The notes: a model not told the origin generated them from the letters alone. DNA of 64,000 bases from Bacteroidales bacterium (GCA_017412115.1 JAFPYR010000040.1:1-64000), one strand, 5' to 3'. Shown: positions 18,032 to 26,172, counted from the stretch's first letter. Made by a program: numbers and translations.

Positions 18032-18670
18032 ATGCGTTTGGCTTGTATTGTTTTAGTTCCGTTTTTTGCTGTCTTTTCTTATTATGATGTTAATGCTCAG
18101 GGGTTGTTTAAGTCTTATGAAAAACTTTCAACGCCGGAAAAGCATTGGGTTTTGACTCACCCGTTAGCGGCGAAAAAAATTTTTAAGATAAGTTCTTTGG
18201 TCAAAGATGAGGTTAAAAAACATCAAAATGATACTCTTTTTGACGGAGATGTTGTCGGCGGAACGCTTGATGCTTTCAAACATACGCTTTGGATGGCACT
18301 TTGCGCTCAAAAAATCGGGAAGAAAAGAGCTTTGCTTTTAGGACAGGCGCATGAAGATGGCAACCGTTTGGACTTTTTGAAAAACGGTCAGAAAAAATAT
18401 ATCGGTCAGGATAGTGTTTTAAGCCGTATGGATATGCTTAATAATAAGGTAGGTGCGCAAATCGGTGTTGAATATCCTAACATAGAATTAGATTCTTTGA
18501 CACAAATCGTTATAAAAAATGTTATAGAGGGAAATTGCTTTAAGGTTAAAAAAAATTCTAAACGCCGAAGCCTTGATAAGGATGGCAATATTATTGACGA
18601 AAATAAATATCCGGGTGTTTGGAATATTCCTAAGGTTTTAATAAAATCTAACGGATTAGACGAAATATAA
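18032..18670 (+). CDS. Exported DUF6973-like protein
   Basis: The product has 212 residues with a signal peptide (about residues 1-22, ending VNAQG). The centre contains DAFKHTLWMALCAQKIG followed by LLLGQAHEDGN. This AF(K/R)HxxW...AHE arrangement resembles the uncharacterised DUF6973 family, where conserved His and Glu suggest a metal site or enzyme. The ATG at 18032 gives a proper signal peptide; an in-frame TTG at 17975 would put a charged tail in front of it and overlap rsmI. It is probably co-transcribed with rsmI. The last codons form one arm of a hairpin. Confidence 0.75.
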   Translation: MRLACIVLVPFFAVFSYYDVNAQGLFKSYEKLSTPEKHWVLTHPLAAKKIFKISSLVKDEVKKHQNDTLFDGDVVGGTLDAFKHTLWMALCAQKIGKKRALLLGQAHEDGNRLDFLKNGQKKYIGQDSVLSRMDMLNNKVGAQIGVEYPNIELDSLTQIVIKNVIEGNCFKVKKNSKRRSLDKDGNIIDENKYPGVWNIPKVLIKSNGLDEI

Positions 18671-18691
18671 TCTTTTTTTGTCTAATCCGTT
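18650..18691. terminator. Hairpin between convergent genes, possible terminator
   Basis: AACGGATTAGAC (18650-18661) and GTCTAATCCGTT (18680-18691) form a perfect 12-pair stem. The left arm overlaps the last codons of the DUF6973-like gene. Neither strand has a classical T run right after the stem, so termination is likely but not certain. Confidence 0.5.
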
Positions 18692-18720
18692 AAAAAAAAA
18701 TCCAAAAAAGAAAAACAATT

Positions 18721-19638
18721 TTATTTCTTACTCATTTTGAACAAGAAATCTTTTTCTTCTTTTGACAGATTGCTATAACCGGATTTTGAAATTTTATCAA
18801 GAATTTCGTCTATTTTTTCTTGGTCAGAGGCTTTTTGTTGATTGAATTCTGCATCGCTGAAATTTTGATGCTGAGAATATTCAGTATCTTTGTATTTATT
18901 GTATTTAACTTTCATTTTCGGTTTGCTTTTGAAAAATGAGAACAACGAAAACAAACTGTCTACCAACTTGTTGAACCCTTCTGTTATATCTTTGCCTTTC
19001 TTATAGTTGATTGCAAACAGAAAACCGAACAATGCACCGCCTAAATGAGCGATGTGTCCGCCTGCATTAGTTCCTTGAATTTGGATGACATCAAACACAA
19101 CGTATGCAACGGCTATCCATTTGAATGTTACTGGTATGATGCCGAAAAACAAGACTTTGTAATCAGGTTGTAAAACTGCAATCAAAACGATATAAGCCGT
19201 TACCGCAGCCGAGGCTCCTAAACAAACCGAACCTAATACGGAATTAGAAAAAATCGGGAAAATATTATAACTCAATATATAAAGCAACGCTCCAGATAGT
19301 CCGCCTAAAATATAAACTCCTAACTGCTGACGGTTGTTAAGCATATATTCCAAAATTTGTTTTATGCAGAAGAGCCACAACATATTTGAGAAAATATGCC
19401 AAAAATCAATATGCAAAAACATATAAGTGATCGGAGTGTAAAATCTGAAAGCCAATTTGTTTATTGCCGCCGGCAGTGCAAAATATTTTACTGCTAAATT
19501 GTCCATGTATCCTTGCAGACCGAACAAATAAAACAAAATGCCTGCAACTGATATAAACAAAAATACAGCGATGTTGATAATTAGTAACTTACTAATCATC
19601 GACTGTCTGAAAGCCGTTTTTATAAAACTTGTATCCAT
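18721..19638 (-). CDS. Rhomboid intramembrane serine protease (copy 1)
   Basis: This polytopic membrane protease has six or more hydrophobic segments in residues 15-215 followed by a charged cytoplasmic tail. The catalytic dyad is visible as S143 in LGASAAV and H195 in GGHIAHLGG. The usual H-x-x-x-N motif appears as HIDFWHIFSN. The C-terminal 85 residues are Lys, Glu and Gln rich and end with a short SNLSKEEKDFLFKMSKK helix. Substrates are unknown. It is the last gene of a mutL-rhomboid-rhomboid string, nine bases after the second rhomboid gene. Confidence 0.9.
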   Translation of the reverse strand: MDTSFIKTAFRQSMISKLLIINIAVFLFISVAGILFYLFGLQGYMDNLAVKYFALPAAINKLAFRFYTPITYMFLHIDFWHIFSNMLWLFCIKQILEYMLNNRQQLGVYILGGLSGALLYILSYNIFPIFSNSVLGSVCLGASAAVTAYIVLIAVLQPDYKVLFFGIIPVTFKWIAVAYVVFDVIQIQGTNAGGHIAHLGGALFGFLFAINYKKGKDITEGFNKLVDSLFSLFSFFKSKPKMKVKYNKYKDTEYSQHQNFSDAEFNQQKASDQEKIDEILDKISKSGYSNLSKEEKDFLFKMSKK

Positions 19639-19647
19639 TTTTTCTTT

Positions 19648-20433
19648 TTAAGCGTTAAAAAAATCGTTATGCGGGTTTCTTTTCCACCATAAAATCATGA
19701 TTATACCGAAAAGCATACCGCCTAAATGTGCAAAATGTGCGATATTGTCACCGCTAAAATCATTAACACCGAAAAACAATTCGGCTGCACCGTACAAAAG
19801 TACAAAATATTTTGCTTTTATGCCAATTGGAATAAACATAAATTGCAATTTCATGTCGGGAAACATCATTCCGAAGGCTAATAACAATCCGAATACCGCT
19901 CCTGAAGCACCTACAACCGGTCTTGCCGTGAAATTTTCAGCTGCTTTGCTTACAATATCTTTTATCGCTTGGGCAAAGTTTGGAGAATGTTGATAATTTG
20001 TTATAAAATCGTCCAAAAGTTGCATTTTAAACAAATAACTGTGTTCGGCGGCAAAAGTCCTGAGCCCTTCAACCGTCGGATTTGCTATTAAAGCCTCTGC
20101 TGCCTCTTGAGCGGGAGCTATTTGATAATAGTTTACGAGCATATTAACGATTGCCGCACCAAGTCCGCAAACGATATAATAAAACGAAAATCTTTTGCTG
20201 CCCCAGACACTTTCTATTATAGAGCCGAACTGATAAAGCGCAAACATATTGAAAAATATATGTGTAAATCCGGAATGAACAAACATGTACGTAAAAAATT
20301 GATACGGTTTGAATTGTTCACTTTTAATATAATAAAGTGCCAAAGCATCTGTGGCAGGCGGGTATGCCATGCAGATTACGAAAACTATGATATTAGTAAT
20401 CAGCAAATATTTTGCACAAGGTGTCAGATTCAT
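19648..20433 (-). CDS. Rhomboid intramembrane serine protease (copy 2)
   Basis: This rhomboid protease has 261 residues with S177 in VGASGAVFG and H233 in NIAHFAHLGG as the catalytic pair. The HSGFTHIFFNMFAL segment supplies the conserved His and Asn. It differs from its neighbour by an extra loop of about 70 residues (about 101-170) between transmembrane segments, and it lacks the long C-terminal tail. Its start directly abuts the mutL stop, with no bases between. The two copies are divergent in sequence, so this is an old pair rather than a recent duplication. Confidence 0.92.
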   Translation of the reverse strand: MNLTPCAKYLLITNIIVFVICMAYPPATDALALYYIKSEQFKPYQFFTYMFVHSGFTHIFFNMFALYQFGSIIESVWGSKRFSFYYIVCGLGAAIVNMLVNYYQIAPAQEAAEALIANPTVEGLRTFAAEHSYLFKMQLLDDFITNYQHSPNFAQAIKDIVSKAAENFTARPVVGASGAVFGLLLAFGMMFPDMKLQFMFIPIGIKAKYFVLLYGAAELFFGVNDFSGDNIAHFAHLGGMLFGIIMILWWKRNPHNDFFNA

Positions 20434-22254
20434 TTATAAAAATTTTTTTTCTATTTCGTCAATGGGTAAAATTACGATTGCCGTTTTTCCGTCCGGGGAA
20501 AAATTCGGCTCCGGCGTTGCAAAAAGCGAATCTATAAGCGAACTCATTTCTTCTGCCGAGAGTTGTCGTCCCGCTTTTATGGCTTTGCGCCTTGCAATGG
20601 ATTTTGCCAAAACATCTTTTATCGATGATGACAAATCTCCGTGTCCGTCTTTGTAACTGTCAATGATGTCCGTTAAAATTCCGATGGCATCGTTTTGGTC
20701 TAAATACGGCGGAATACCTTTCAACACAGGCTCTTGCATATCCGTAAAGTCAATGTCAAAACCGATACTCGTCAAAAAATCCCTTATGTCATAAGCCATA
20801 GTGGTTGATTGCGCATCTAATGAAAGTTTTTCGGGGTATAACAGCGATTGCGTATTGTCGGCATTGTTGTCAGCAACCTCCAAAAACTTGTTGTACAAAA
20901 CTCTGTAATGAGCTCTGTATTGGTCAATTATCATTAAACCCGATTTTACGGGGCTTACAATGTATTTCTCTTTTACTTGAAGAATTTTGTTGGACTCGTT
21001 AATGCTTTTTTGAGTATCTAACGGTAGTTCCGCAATTTCTTCATTATTAGAGGTTTGATACAATTTCTGCCAATTATCGAGATTGTTTTTTGCACGGTAA
21101 TCGGTGTATTGGCTTTTGTTTTCGTAATATTTTTTTTCAGTACTTTCAAACGGGTTGTAAAACGGGTTGTAACTTACCTGAGGAGCCTCAGGCATCGGCG
21201 TATCTTTTGAAAAATACGGCATATCGGCAATTTGCGCATTGTCAAAATCCAAAGCCGGGGCAACGTCGTTTTTGTTGAGCGTTTCACGGATTCCCGCTTG
21301 AAGAAGTCGGAAAATATCTTGAGCGTTTTCAAAATTTATTTCCGTTTTTGTTGGGTGTACATTAACGTCAATGGCGTGAGGGTCAATCTCAAAATACAAA
21401 AAATACGACGGTGCAGTATCGGGCAAAATCAGTTTGTCGTATGCCAACAAAACGGCTTTGTTGAAATACGGATTTTTCATGTAACGGTTGTTAACAAAAA
21501 AATACTGTTTGTCGTTACGCTTTTTAGCCGAAGATGGTTTGCCGGTAAATCCTGTGATTTTTACGATTGAAGTGTCGATTTCTACGGAAATCAAATCCGC
21601 ATTGAGATTTTTGCCGGCTATTGCAATGATTCTCTGTTTAAGACTTGCTTTGGGCAGAGAATAAATCATCTGCTCGTTGTGATAAAGCGAAAAGTCAATC
21701 ATAGGATGTGTTAGCGCAACTCTCTGAAATTCTGTTATAATATGTTGAAATTCAGTGGAATTGGCTTTTAAGAATTTGCGTCTTGCCGGAACGTTGAAAA
21801 AAAGCGATTTTACGGCAAAGTTAGTTCCTTTGGGCGTATTAACGGGAGTTTGACTTATAAATTCCCCGCCGCTGAAAATAACTTGCGTTCCCATTTCGTC
21901 GCCTTCCTGACGTGTTTTGAGTTCGACCTCCGCAACCGAAGAAATCGAGGCTAAGGCTTCACCCCTAAAACCTTTCGTATAAATGCAAAAAAGGTCGTCA
22001 GTTTTATAAATTTTACTTGTAGCATGGCGTTCAAAACTCATAAAAGCGTCTTTTTCACTCATTCCGCAACCGTTATCAACGACCTGAATAAGCGTTCTTC
22101 CGGCATCTTTGATATTGACGGTGATTTTGTCAGCACCGGCATCTACCGAATTTTCAACGAGTTCCTTTACGACAGAGGCAGGGCGTTGAATAACCTCACC
22201 CGCAGCAATCTGATTTGCCAATGCCTCCGGCATAAGTTTTATAATTTCCGCCAT
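20434..22254 (-). CDS. mutL: DNA mismatch repair protein MutL
   Basis: This is the GHKL ATPase that couples mismatch recognition by MutS to strand removal. The N-terminal ATPase motifs are complete: QIAAGEVIQRPASVVKELVEN, VDNGCGM, RHATSKI and GFRGEALASIS. After a low-complexity linker (about residues 340-410) comes the dimerisation domain. There the position of the endonuclease motif DQHAxxERxxYE reads DQYRAHYRVLYNKF, and the usual C-terminal C-P-H-G reads FSPDGK, so the metal-dependent nicking site seems to be missing. The length of 606 residues is normal. It is followed without a gap by two rhomboid genes. Confidence 0.96.
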   Translation of the reverse strand: MAEIIKLMPEALANQIAAGEVIQRPASVVKELVENSVDAGADKITVNIKDAGRTLIQVVDNGCGMSEKDAFMSFERHATSKIYKTDDLFCIYTKGFRGEALASISSVAEVELKTRQEGDEMGTQVIFSGGEFISQTPVNTPKGTNFAVKSLFFNVPARRKFLKANSTEFQHIITEFQRVALTHPMIDFSLYHNEQMIYSLPKASLKQRIIAIAGKNLNADLISVEIDTSIVKITGFTGKPSSAKKRNDKQYFFVNNRYMKNPYFNKAVLLAYDKLILPDTAPSYFLYFEIDPHAIDVNVHPTKTEINFENAQDIFRLLQAGIRETLNKNDVAPALDFDNAQIADMPYFSKDTPMPEAPQVSYNPFYNPFESTEKKYYENKSQYTDYRAKNNLDNWQKLYQTSNNEEIAELPLDTQKSINESNKILQVKEKYIVSPVKSGLMIIDQYRAHYRVLYNKFLEVADNNADNTQSLLYPEKLSLDAQSTTMAYDIRDFLTSIGFDIDFTDMQEPVLKGIPPYLDQNDAIGILTDIIDSYKDGHGDLSSSIKDVLAKSIARRKAIKAGRQLSAEEMSSLIDSLFATPEPNFSPDGKTAIVILPIDEIEKKFL

Positions 22255-22278
22255 TTTTGTTTTTTGAGAAAAATAAAA

Positions 22279-22566
22279 TTACATAAAACCGAAATATCTG
22301 TTAACAAAATAGCAGATTAGCGACAAAATAACAACTAAAACAAAAACACGTAAATTGCTCTGTCTTAATTCTTTGTGCTGACGTTCATAACGGCGTCTGA
22401 AAGTGCCTTTTTGTATTAGTCTGACATCTTCCGTACCTTCTTTACCGAGTTCTTTGTTGATTTCGTCTACTCTGCGGCTGATTTCGTCTTTCACGGGGTC
22501 GTAATACCTCGGAATGTATTGAAATTCATGAATTTTGTTTTCCGGAAAAAATCTTGGTAATCCCAT
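22279..22566 (-). CDS. Small conserved membrane-anchored protein upstream of mutL
   Basis: The product has 95 residues. It begins MGLPRFFPENKIHEFQYIPRYYDP, continues with a charged helical segment and a basic RRRYERQHKEL stretch, and ends with one transmembrane helix (about residues 72-90). It is therefore probably a tail-anchored inner-membrane protein facing the cytoplasm. The ATG at 22566 is preferred over one 36 bases upstream because a TATCTTTG -7 box (22600-22607) would leave almost no leader for the longer form. It lies 24 bases before mutL on the same strand. I do not recognise a named family. Confidence 0.7.
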   Translation of the reverse strand: MGLPRFFPENKIHEFQYIPRYYDPVKDEISRRVDEINKELGKEGTEDVRLIQKGTFRRRYERQHKELRQSNLRVFVLVVILSLICYFVNRYFGFM

Positions 22567-22662
22567 AGTGTTTCTAAATTTTAAAAAAGTTTTCAACCGC
22601 AAAGATAATTAATTTTTTTGATTGCAGCACAGCTCCCGCGCAAATCATTTTATGAAAAAAGA

Positions 22663-23199
22663 TTAAAAATTCGGGTCTGTTATGTCTTTTATTGTATCTT
22701 TGTCCATGATAACCAATACGTCATAAAATTCAAGAACTTTTTCGTCAGTGAACAGTTTTCCTTTCTCGCGCCAGAGAGAAAAGGTTGTAAAATCACCTTT
22801 TAAAACATAAATGTTGTCTTCTTTGGAATCTTTGAAGAATATATCCGCGCGGTATTTTTTGTTGTGATTATATTTGTTGTCGTTGAGTTTTAGATTTAGA
22901 ACAGCTTTTTTTGTTTCTTTTGACGGTATGTGTATATAACAACTGTCTGAAAATAAGAGCTTTTCTTTGTCAGTTGTTTCGTATATCGAATATTTTGTGC
23001 AGACAAGTTCTTTTTTTGTTTTGTTCTTGATTTTCAGGAAAATATAATCTGCTGCAACTTGTTTTAATTCAATCAGTTCAATCAGGCTGTCGGCGGCTTT
23101 GGTTTCTTGTTTTTTGGAAATATTAAAGGGCGTTTCGGGTATATTGTTCATACACGAAACGCTCATTATCAAAAAAAGTATTGAAATAATATTTTTCAT
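22663..23199 (-). CDS. Hypothetical lipoprotein
   Basis: The product has 178 residues with a lipoprotein signal ending MSVSC (C16). The mature part has alternating hydrophobic and charged residues, including a LIELIELKQVAADYIFLKIKNKTKKEL stretch (shown here only to about residue 63), and looks like one immunoglobulin-like or beta-sandwich domain. No family is recognised. It follows the remains of a broken serine-protease gene by two bases on the same strand and belongs to a small AT-rich accessory patch between mutL and pgeF. Confidence 0.7.
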   Translation of the reverse strand: MKNIISILFLIMSVSCMNNIPETPFNISKKQETKAADSLIELIELKQVAADYIFLKIKNKTKKELVCTKYSIYETTDKEKLLFSDSCYIHIPSKETKKAVLNLKLNDNKYNHNKKYRADIFFKDSKEDNIYVLKGDFTTFSLWREKGKLFTDEKVLEFYDVLVIMDKDTIKDITDPNF

Positions 23200-23201
23200 T
23201 G

Positions 23202-23523
23202 TTAATATCGCTCTACTTCTAGACGTTTATTAATCATATATGCTTTTACGCATACACCAAGTTTTTCTCCGTTATATATAACAGACCCTCTGTTTATACC
23301 TACAGTATAACGTGTATTGGTACTTGATGTGTAAGAATAAACTAAACCACCGCTGTCTCCATGTTGTGATGTATATGTGTGGTGAGAATAACGTCTGATA
23401 CGCTTGGCTTTTGTGGGGTGGGAATAGAAACAGAACTGAATTTCACCTTCCCTGATACTCTTCATCTGAATTACATGCCCCTAATAATGCAATAGCAGAT
23501 AATGCACTAAAAAATTTATTCAT
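23202..23523 (-). pseudogene. Remnant of a lipoprotein serine protease
   Basis: An ATG at 23523 starts a lipoprotein signal, MNKFFSALSAIALLGACNSD, which runs into a TGA eight codons after the lipidated cysteine. In the next frame (ORF from 23465) an 87-residue stretch carries HGDSGGLVYSY, the serine motif of trypsin-like proteases, and the following strands. The catalytic His and Asp regions are absent, so most of the protease domain has been deleted and the remainder is out of frame. It is almost certainly inactive. The exact parent family cannot be told from this piece. Confidence 0.75.
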
Positions 23524-23626
23524 GTTATAAAAGTATTAAAATTTATTATTGCAAAGTAAAATATCTTTTTTTTGTAAAACAAATTTTTTTTGTGGAAAAT
23601 GATTATATGTTTCATTTTTTTATACG

Positions 23627-23761
23627 CACAGGGGTTGATGTTTCTGACGAAACAACACCCCTGCCTAATATCCGTCGCCCTTACAGGGCTGTGTAGTCCC
23701 GTCAGGGACGGCGGCAATTAGGCAGGGGTGTTATGTTGCTTGCAACATATAAACCCTTGTG
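23627..23761. repeat. Four-armed palindromic intergenic element
   Basis: The longest gene-free stretch here (23524-23864) holds a 135-base compound palindrome. Outer arms CACAGGGGTT (23627-23636) and AACCCTTGTG (23752-23761) pair with one wobble. The inner arms, starting AACACCCCTGCC (23654-23669) and ending at 23717-23732, pair perfectly over 16 bases. Small hairpins sit at 23640-23653, 23677-23689, 23696-23709 and 23733-23748. No reading frame of note crosses it. It resembles REP-type or miniature mobile elements. The rest of the gap is AT-rich with the pgeF promoter at its right end. Confidence 0.8.
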
Positions 23762-23843
23762 TTGTGTATTATTAAAATTATTTCAACCGTTGTATGAAGT
23801 ACTTAAAAGTGTACTAAAAATTATTTCATACAAAAAAAATCCG

Positions 23844-23851
23844 TATATTTG
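23844..23851 (+). promoter_or_regulatory. -7 box of pgeF
   Basis: TATATTTG matches the Bacteroidota -7 consensus 13 bases before the pgeF ATG. A clear TTTG -33 box is not visible at the right spacing. Confidence 0.5.
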
Positions 23852-23864
23852 CGCTTAAAAAAGA

Positions 23865-24653
23865 ATGGAAACTTTCAACAATTTAAACGGACTTTTGAAG
23901 TTTTCTATATTAGAGAAATTCGACAATGTTTTGGATTTTGTTACGACGCGGCAAAATCCTTACGGTAAGGGAGATAACTTTAATATAGGATATTCCGGCG
24001 GCGAGGATTTTCAAACGCTTGAAAACCGAAAAATGCTTGCTCAGGCTCTTAATCTTGAGCCGAAGAATTTTGTGATACAAACGCAAATTCATTCCGATAA
24101 TTATAAAATCGTCGGTTTTAAGGACGGTGGCAGTGGATTTTTAAGCAAGGAAACGGCTGTTAAGGGTACGGATATTTTAATTACTAACGAGAAAAATCTT
24201 TGCCTTATAACCCGTAGTGCGGATTGTACGCCGGTTTTGCTTTTTTCGCCTGAAACAGAAAGCATTGCAGCCGTTCATTCGGGTAGGGAAGGCACTTTTA
24301 AGGGCGTTGCTGTTAAGGCGGCAAAACTTTTGCATGAGAATTTTAATGCGGATTACTCTAAAATTATCGTATGTATCGGACCTTCAATAGGTTTTATGAG
24401 TTATGAGGTCGATGAAAATTGTGCTGAAAAATTTGTGGAAGATTCACGTTTTTCTGCTCATACTATAAAACAAAAAGGTGAAAAATATTTTTTGGATTTA
24501 AAGACAATGATATTCGAGGATTTAATAAATTTGGGATTAAAATCTGAAAATATTGAAAAATCGGATATTTGTACTAAAACAGAGAATCAAAACTTTTTTT
24601 CGGCGCGGTGCGGCAATCAGCAGCGTTTTTGCACCGGAATAATGTTGAAATAG
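23865..24653 (+). CDS. pgeF: Peptidoglycan editing factor (YfiH/laccase-domain family)
   Basis: This is a copper- or zinc-binding purine nucleoside phosphorylase-like fold protein. In E. coli, PgeF (YfiH) removes UDP-MurNAc-L-Ser errors from wall precursors, and relatives act on adenosine. The ligand motifs are present: QIHSD, SADCTPVLLF and AAVHSGREGT (the family usually has HAGWRGT, so two positions differ). GPSIGFMSYEVDENC and the C-terminal FSARCGNQQRFCTGIML complete the family profile. The length is 262 residues. A lipoprotein gene follows 28 bases later, probably in the same transcript. Confidence 0.9.
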   Translation: METFNNLNGLLKFSILEKFDNVLDFVTTRQNPYGKGDNFNIGYSGGEDFQTLENRKMLAQALNLEPKNFVIQTQIHSDNYKIVGFKDGGSGFLSKETAVKGTDILITNEKNLCLITRSADCTPVLLFSPETESIAAVHSGREGTFKGVAVKAAKLLHENFNADYSKIIVCIGPSIGFMSYEVDENCAEKFVEDSRFSAHTIKQKGEKYFLDLKTMIFEDLINLGLKSENIEKSDICTKTENQNFFSARCGNQQRFCTGIMLK

Positions 24654-24681
24654 GTTTAAAAAAAAATTAAAAGTAAAAGAG

Positions 24682-25506
24682 ATGAAATTAAGCGTATTAT
24701 CTTCAGTAATGCTAATTCCTGCGTTTTTCTTAATGAGTTGTTCGCAGGGTGGTCCGAATTTATCGGATAGTAGTAAAGCTTCAATCGGCGGTGTTGCATC
24801 CGCTGACAACAATTCCGGGTCAGAGCCTATAGCAAGATCTCTGCCAAGGAAAAAACGTCCTAAAGCGTTTGATAAATATAACATTTCGTTTTGGGATTCG
24901 CTCAAGACCAAAGAGCAGCACCGTTCTGCAATAAAAATGGTTGCTCTTTCGCATGAATCTTCAGAAGAAACAACTTCTGATTTTTCTCAAATGAGACCTA
25001 ACGAATTAGCTTTCCGCCTTGGTGCCGTGTTTGCTAATAATGGGGTGGGCAAATTTCAGGAACGTAAGGCAATTGTTGAAAAACTTTTGCCAGATATGTC
25101 TGATTTTTCGGATACGGTTGCCTTAGAAACCATGTTTCAGAAATGCGTTATGGCTGTTGAAAAAAACAAACAGCACGGTACGGCTGCAATTATGATTTCA
25201 GGATATTATTTTGAATATTTATCGCAAATAATAGAAAACGTAAACGAGACTACTCATTTGCCTAACGAACAAATTCTTTCGGAAGGCATTATAAAACTCG
25301 ATTCTTTGAAAAGTTATTGTAACGAGTCTTTAATGTCGGAGCCTGATATTAACATTACGCTTCCTATTCAAAGAATTATTGCTGCAACCGATTCTATTAA
25401 AGCAATTTACACGGAATGTCTTACCGTTGGCGGCGAAAACAAATACGATAAACTTCACGATGTAATTTCGGAAACGGAGGCCAAAATTTTTGAAGACAGA
25501 AAATAA
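24682..25506 (+). CDS. Hypothetical lipoprotein
   Basis: The product has 274 residues with a signal ending FFLMSC (C20) and a Ser, Gly and Asn rich linker before the folded part. The rest is predicted mostly helical, with no recognised motif. Its last 52 bases overlap the 3' end of the convergent futalosine hydrolase gene, and its terminator lies inside that gene. No function can be given. Confidence 0.75.
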   Translation: MKLSVLSSVMLIPAFFLMSCSQGGPNLSDSSKASIGGVASADNNSGSEPIARSLPRKKRPKAFDKYNISFWDSLKTKEQHRSAIKMVALSHESSEETTSDFSQMRPNELAFRLGAVFANNGVGKFQERKAIVEKLLPDMSDFSDTVALETMFQKCVMAVEKNKQHGTAAIMISGYYFEYLSQIIENVNETTHLPNEQILSEGIIKLDSLKSYCNESLMSEPDINITLPIQRIIAATDSIKAIYTECLTVGGENKYDKLHDVISETEAKIFEDRK

Positions 25507-26135
25507 TTCAATTTTTCGATGGCAGGTTTTACCTGCCATTTTTTTTCTTTTTTGGGCGCAACGTAATTTGAGCCACAACGTATTTCCAAAAATTTTTGTT
25601 TTTCGTTGATACAAACCATTGCAAAGGCGGCAGATTCCATTGTTTCGATTTCAGCGGGAAATTTTTCTAACATTTTTTCCACGTATTCTTTTCTCGTTAT
25701 GCAGCGGCTGACAGTATTACAAATTGCCGGTATTAAACCGTTAAAAACCATATCGTTGTGAAAATAACCGTCAGAAAAACCGAATGAATTTTCCTCTAAA
25801 AATTCTGTTCCGATAACCGAAACAAAATCTCCTTCTGAGTTTTCAAAACCGCAATCGGTGAAAGTTGTTTTTTTTACTAAATAGAGTTGTAAAAGTTCTT
25901 CGTTTTCGTTGTAAATGCCGCAAATTCCTACAAAAATTGCCAAATCATAACTCCTTTCAGAAAAAAGTTTTGTTAAATTATAAACGCTCAACCATGTGCC
26001 GACACCGCTTATAAGTATGTCAGTGGCTTGGTTTAGTTCAAAAACTTTGCCCGTAGAAAAAATTTCTTCTTTCAGAATTCCCGAAAGTTCTTTCTTAGAG
26101 GAGGCACATATCAAAAGTTTTTTGTGAAGTTTCAT
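25455..26135 (-). CDS. mqnB: Futalosine hydrolase
   Basis: This enzyme hydrolyses futalosine to hypoxanthine and dehypoxanthine futalosine in the alternative menaquinone pathway. It belongs to the MTA/SAH nucleosidase fold. Family marks are SGVGTWLSVYNL near the N-terminus, FVGICGIY, and the C-terminal ETMESAAFAMVC, FLEIRCGSNYV and KKWQVKPAIEKLN, which distinguish MqnB from MTA nucleosidase. The length of 226 residues is normal. It diverges from folE, and its 3' end overlaps the convergent lipoprotein gene by 52 bases. Confidence 0.9.
   Translation of the reverse strand: MKLHKKLLICASSKKELSGILKEEIFSTGKVFELNQATDILISGVGTWLSVYNLTKLFSERSYDLAIFVGICGIYNENEELLQLYLVKKTTFTDCGFENSEGDFVSVIGTEFLEENSFGFSDGYFHNDMVFNGLIPAICNTVSRCITRKEYVEKMLEKFPAEIETMESAAFAMVCINEKQKFLEIRCGSNYVAPKKEKKWQVKPAIEKLNYFLSSKILASVSEITS
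25519..25546 (+). terminator. Intrinsic terminator inside the opposing mqnB gene
   Basis: ATGGCAGGT (25519-25527), a TTT loop and ACCTGCCAT (25531-25539) form a perfect nine-pair stem followed by a T run to 25546. It lies 13 bases past the lipoprotein stop, but within codons of mqnB on the other strand (KKKWQVKPAIEK). Confidence 0.85.
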
Positions 26136-26151
26136 TTTTTACGTATTTTTG
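26121..26151 (+). promoter_or_regulatory. Promoter of folE
   Basis: TTTG (26121-26124), a 19-base spacer and TATTTTTG (26144-26151) match the Bacteroidota promoter consensus exactly, 21 bases before the folE ATG. The -33 box lies inside mqnB. A minus-strand TAACTTTG (26158-26165), with a weaker -33 box near 26186, probably drives mqnB, so the two promoters overlap. Confidence 0.8.
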
Positions 26152-26172
26152 TGGCCTCAAAGTTAGCAAAAT

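Noticed and set aside
21232..21570. 112-residue open frame on the plus strand
   Set aside because: It is antisense to the middle of mutL and has no recognisable content.
23520..23717. 65-residue minus-strand frame across the palindromic element
   Set aside because: Its sequence follows the palindrome arms and a low-complexity Lys/Phe tail; it has no start context or family resemblance.
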